A stretch of 7,238 bases of DNA from the NCBI GenBank assembly GCA_919901875.1, contig CAKKQG010000203.1, positions 1 to 7,238 on the forward strand, written 5' to 3'. Origin of the DNA: Anaerolineales bacterium (GTDB lineage: Bacteria > Chloroflexota > Anaerolineae > Anaerolineales > VGOW01). Both the position numbers and the translations under genes were made by a program. The notes beneath the pieces are model-generated. The model saw only the letters and a list, made by a program, of their open reading frames with translations, was not told the DNA's origin and did not search any database. Below, in pieces: positions 6,024 through 7,238 of the stretch; within the stretch, counting starts at the first letter, position 1; every line of letters begins with the position of its first letter.

Positions 6024-6150
6024 TCGTAACTGCTCAACCGTCATTGCGAGGAGCGTTTGCGCGGTTTTCGCACGACGAAGCAATCTCACAGCGTGACCGA
6101 GATTGCTTCGCGAAGTGCGCTCGCAATGACGAATCGGCGAGCAGTTACGA
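6024..6150. repeat. 127-bp nested palindrome (MITE/REP-like) between divergent genes
   Basis: Three perfect 12-bp pairs nest within each other: TCGTAACTGCTC (6024-6035) with 6139-6150, CGTCATTGCGAG (6039-6050) with 6120-6131, and CGAAGCAATCTC (6076-6087) with 6099-6110, around an 11-base loop. The left side carries extra bases (6051-6075). The inner two words are, from memory, a palindrome seen in many unrelated bacterial genomes. No target-site duplication is evident. It occupies most of the 188-bp divergent spacer and explains the false N-terminal extension of the Nudix frame. Confidence 0.85.
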
Positions 6151-6172
6151 AAACTCAGTGTGAGCTTATAAT
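6145..6172 (+). promoter_or_regulatory. Candidate promoter of the FAH-family gene
   Basis: TATAAT at 6167-6172 is a consensus -10 box, 30 bp upstream of the ATG at 6203. The hexamer at 6145-6150 (TTACGA), 16 bp before it, is only a weak -35 match and is the outer end of the palindrome. Confidence 0.45.
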
Positions 6173-6191
6173 ACCGATCATAGCACCATCT

Positions 6192-6197
6192 AAGGAG
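6192..6197 (+). promoter_or_regulatory. Shine-Dalgarno site of the FAH-family gene
   Basis: AAGGAG, five bases before the ATG at 6203, is the strongest ribosome site in the window and fixes that start. Confidence 0.85.
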
Positions 6198-6202
6198 ACT
6201 CT

Positions 6203-7051
6203 ATGCGTATCGTGACTTTTCTTCATCGCAATCAACCGACTGTTGGCTTGATCAAAGGGGATGCCGTCGTGCCGATCCCTGGCATGTCCATCTTCGATCT
6301 GATCTCGGCTGGCACACGTTCGTTAACCGAGTTAAGCAAACAAAAGCATGCAAACGTGTTGTTGAAGAATGTAAATCTTCTCGCGCCGATCCACGCGCCG
6401 CGCCGCAACATTATGTGCTTGGGCAAAAATTATGCTGACCACGCCAAAGAAATGAGTCAAGATGGTCAGGGCAAGCCGCCGGAGTTCCCAATGTTTTTTT
6501 CTAAGGCGACGACGACGATCAACGCACCCTACGGTGATATTCCGTTTGATGCTAACGTTTCGACGAACATAGATTGGGAAGCGGAGTTGGTGGTGATCAT
6601 TGGCAAGCGCGGCAAAAACATTTCGCAAGCGGATGCAATGAATTACGTTTTTGGTTACACCGTGATCAACGACGTGACGGCGCGCGACATGCAAAAGAAT
6701 CACGGGCAGTTTTTCAAAGGGAAAAGTTTAGATGGCTGCTGCCCGATGGGACCCTGGATTGTCACCGCCGATGAGATTCCCGATCCGCACAACTTGTATG
6801 TGCGCTGTCGCGTCAATGGCGTGACGAAGCAAGACGGTCACACCAAGGATTTGATCTATAAAATTCCGGCGATCCTCGAATCGCTCTCGCGCGGGATGAC
6901 TCTCGAACCGGGCGACGTGATCGCCACCGGCACGCCAAGCGGTGTGGGCGCCGGTCGCACCCCACCCGAATGGTTGAAACCGGGCGATGTGGTGGAGTGT
7001 GAGGTCGAAGGGATTGGGACGATTAAGAATAAAGTGGCAAATAGCGGATAG
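6203..7051 (+). CDS. Fumarylacetoacetate hydrolase (FAH) family protein
   Basis: The 282-residue protein has a short N-terminal domain (1-65) followed by the FAH catalytic fold. 'LGKNYADHAKE' (73-83) contributes the His80/Glu83 pair. DWEAELVVIIG (124-134) and 'YTVINDVTARD' (152-162) supply metal ligands Glu126, Glu128 and Asp157. ATGTPSGVG (241-249) is the conserved C-terminal loop. The family cleaves C-C bonds in acylpyruvates, or decarboxylates or isomerises dioic acids, in aromatic degradation or central metabolism; members of this type include fumarylpyruvate hydrolase, HpaG-like enzymes and FAHD1-like oxaloacetate decarboxylase. No catabolic neighbours narrow the choice. The last codons and the TAG stop lie in a heptamer repeat, so the final residues (about 279-282) may be incidental. 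Confidence 0.92.
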   Translation: MRIVTFLHRNQPTVGLIKGDAVVPIPGMSIFDLISAGTRSLTELSKQKHANVLLKNVNLLAPIHAPRRNIMCLGKNYADHAKEMSQDGQGKPPEFPMFFSKATTTINAPYGDIPFDANVSTNIDWEAELVVIIGKRGKNISQADAMNYVFGYTVINDVTARDMQKNHGQFFKGKSLDGCCPMGPWIVTADEIPDPHNLYVRCRVNGVTKQDGHTKDLIYKIPAILESLSRGMTLEPGDVIATGTPSGVGAGRTPPEWLKPGDVVECEVEGIGTIKNKVANSG

Positions 7052-7131
7052 CGGATGGCGGATGGCATATCGCGGATGACTGTGAGCCATTCGCGATACG
7101 CTATAAGCCATTCGCCATCCGCAATATGCGA
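7041..7131. repeat. Heptamer-built inverted repeat between FAH and glycosyltransferase genes
   Basis: The left arm is six seven-base words on the plus strand (7041-7082), starting ATAGCGG, ATAGCGG and drifting to ATGGCGG and ATGGCAT. The right arm has the same kind of words on the minus strand, such as ATGGCGA and ATAGCGT, through about 7125. It shares its words with the element at 3962-4022. The FAH stop codon lies in the second left word, and the next gene's ATG at 7126 lies at the right end. Confidence 0.85.
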
Positions 7132-7238
7132 ATCGGTCTCATTATTTACAACTCCCTCGACACCATCTCGGGCGGGTATCTCTATGATCGCAAACTTGTG
7201 GAGCATTTGCGGAAATGCGGGGATGAGGTTGAGATCAT
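7126..7238 (+). CDS. Glycosyltransferase, family 4-like, N-terminal fragment
   Basis: Only 37 codons are visible before the window ends. The peptide starts MRIGLIIYNSLDTISGGYLY and continues DRKLVEHLRKCGDEVEI. A first beta strand, a glycine-rich turn (SGGYLYD) and an amphipathic helix followed by a second strand are the usual opening of the GT-B fold donor-independent half in family 4 glycosyltransferases. It is open to the right edge and therefore partial. The ATG at 7126 is embedded in the end of the heptamer repeat with no Shine-Dalgarno, but the first strand begins right after it, so the start is credible. The sugar and acceptor are unknown. Confidence 0.75.
   Translation, partial: MRIGLIIYNSLDTISGGYLYDRKLVEHLRKCGDEVEI

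Noticed and set aside
6015..6089. N-terminal extension of the Nudix frame to an ATG at 6089
   Set aside because: It is a translation of the nested palindrome and has no Nudix-family character.
6015..6160. Target-site duplication flanking the nested palindrome
   Set aside because: The flanks do not match beyond a few bases, so recent transposition cannot be supported.
7041..7131. CRISPR array
   Set aside because: The repeated words are 7 nt, contiguous and without spacers, and no cas genes are present.

Overview
The window carries nine protein-coding genes (one cut by the right edge) and no RNA genes that I can see. Gene content, the style of the proteins and the intergenic palindromes suggest a Chloroflexota bacterium of the Anaerolineae type, most likely a metagenome contig. 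That placement is recognition from memory, not a search result. Composition is near-balanced GC, and GATC is strikingly frequent inside the genes.

Layout, left to right: a Uma2-family PD-(D/E)XK protein (+, 47-619) converges, 7 bp apart, on a leftward series of six genes. Read in transcription order from the right, the series is: Nudix ADP-ribose pyrophosphatase (6014-5469), SRAP/YedK abasic-site shield protein (5405-4740), LiaI/LiaF-like membrane protein (4646-4026), QorA-type quinone oxidoreductase (3948-2977), CYTH-CHAD polyphosphate-type protein (2903-1230) and SixA phosphohistidine phosphatase (1118-627). A fumarylacetoacetate-hydrolase family gene (+, 6203-7051) is divergent from the Nudix gene and is followed by the start of a GT4-like glycosyltransferase (+, from 7126).

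The genes look mostly like independent housekeeping units. The one functional pairing I would defend is CYTH-CHAD with SixA, both of which act on phosphate-rich or phosphohistidine chemistry. SRAP and Nudix can loosely be grouped as damage and metabolite clean-up.

The unusual part is between the genes. Nearly every same-strand or divergent junction is filled by a palindromic element. Four or five of these (near 1119-1346, 3962-4022, 4657-4743, 5420-5482 and 7041-7131) share one design with different sequences. Each has two opposed arms, and each arm is made of short words of constant length (9, 7, 8, 7 and 7 nt) repeated with small variations. They supply stop codons, a probable start codon, C-terminal residues of the proteins and possibly a promoter. 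The other two junctions hold a terminator-like hairpin (2911-2973) and a 127-bp nested palindrome (6024-6150). None of these elements contains GATC, although the genes are full of it.

Three genes (CYTH-CHAD, SRAP, Nudix) have in-frame upstream extensions that run into these elements. I trimmed them to starts supported by the domain boundaries.
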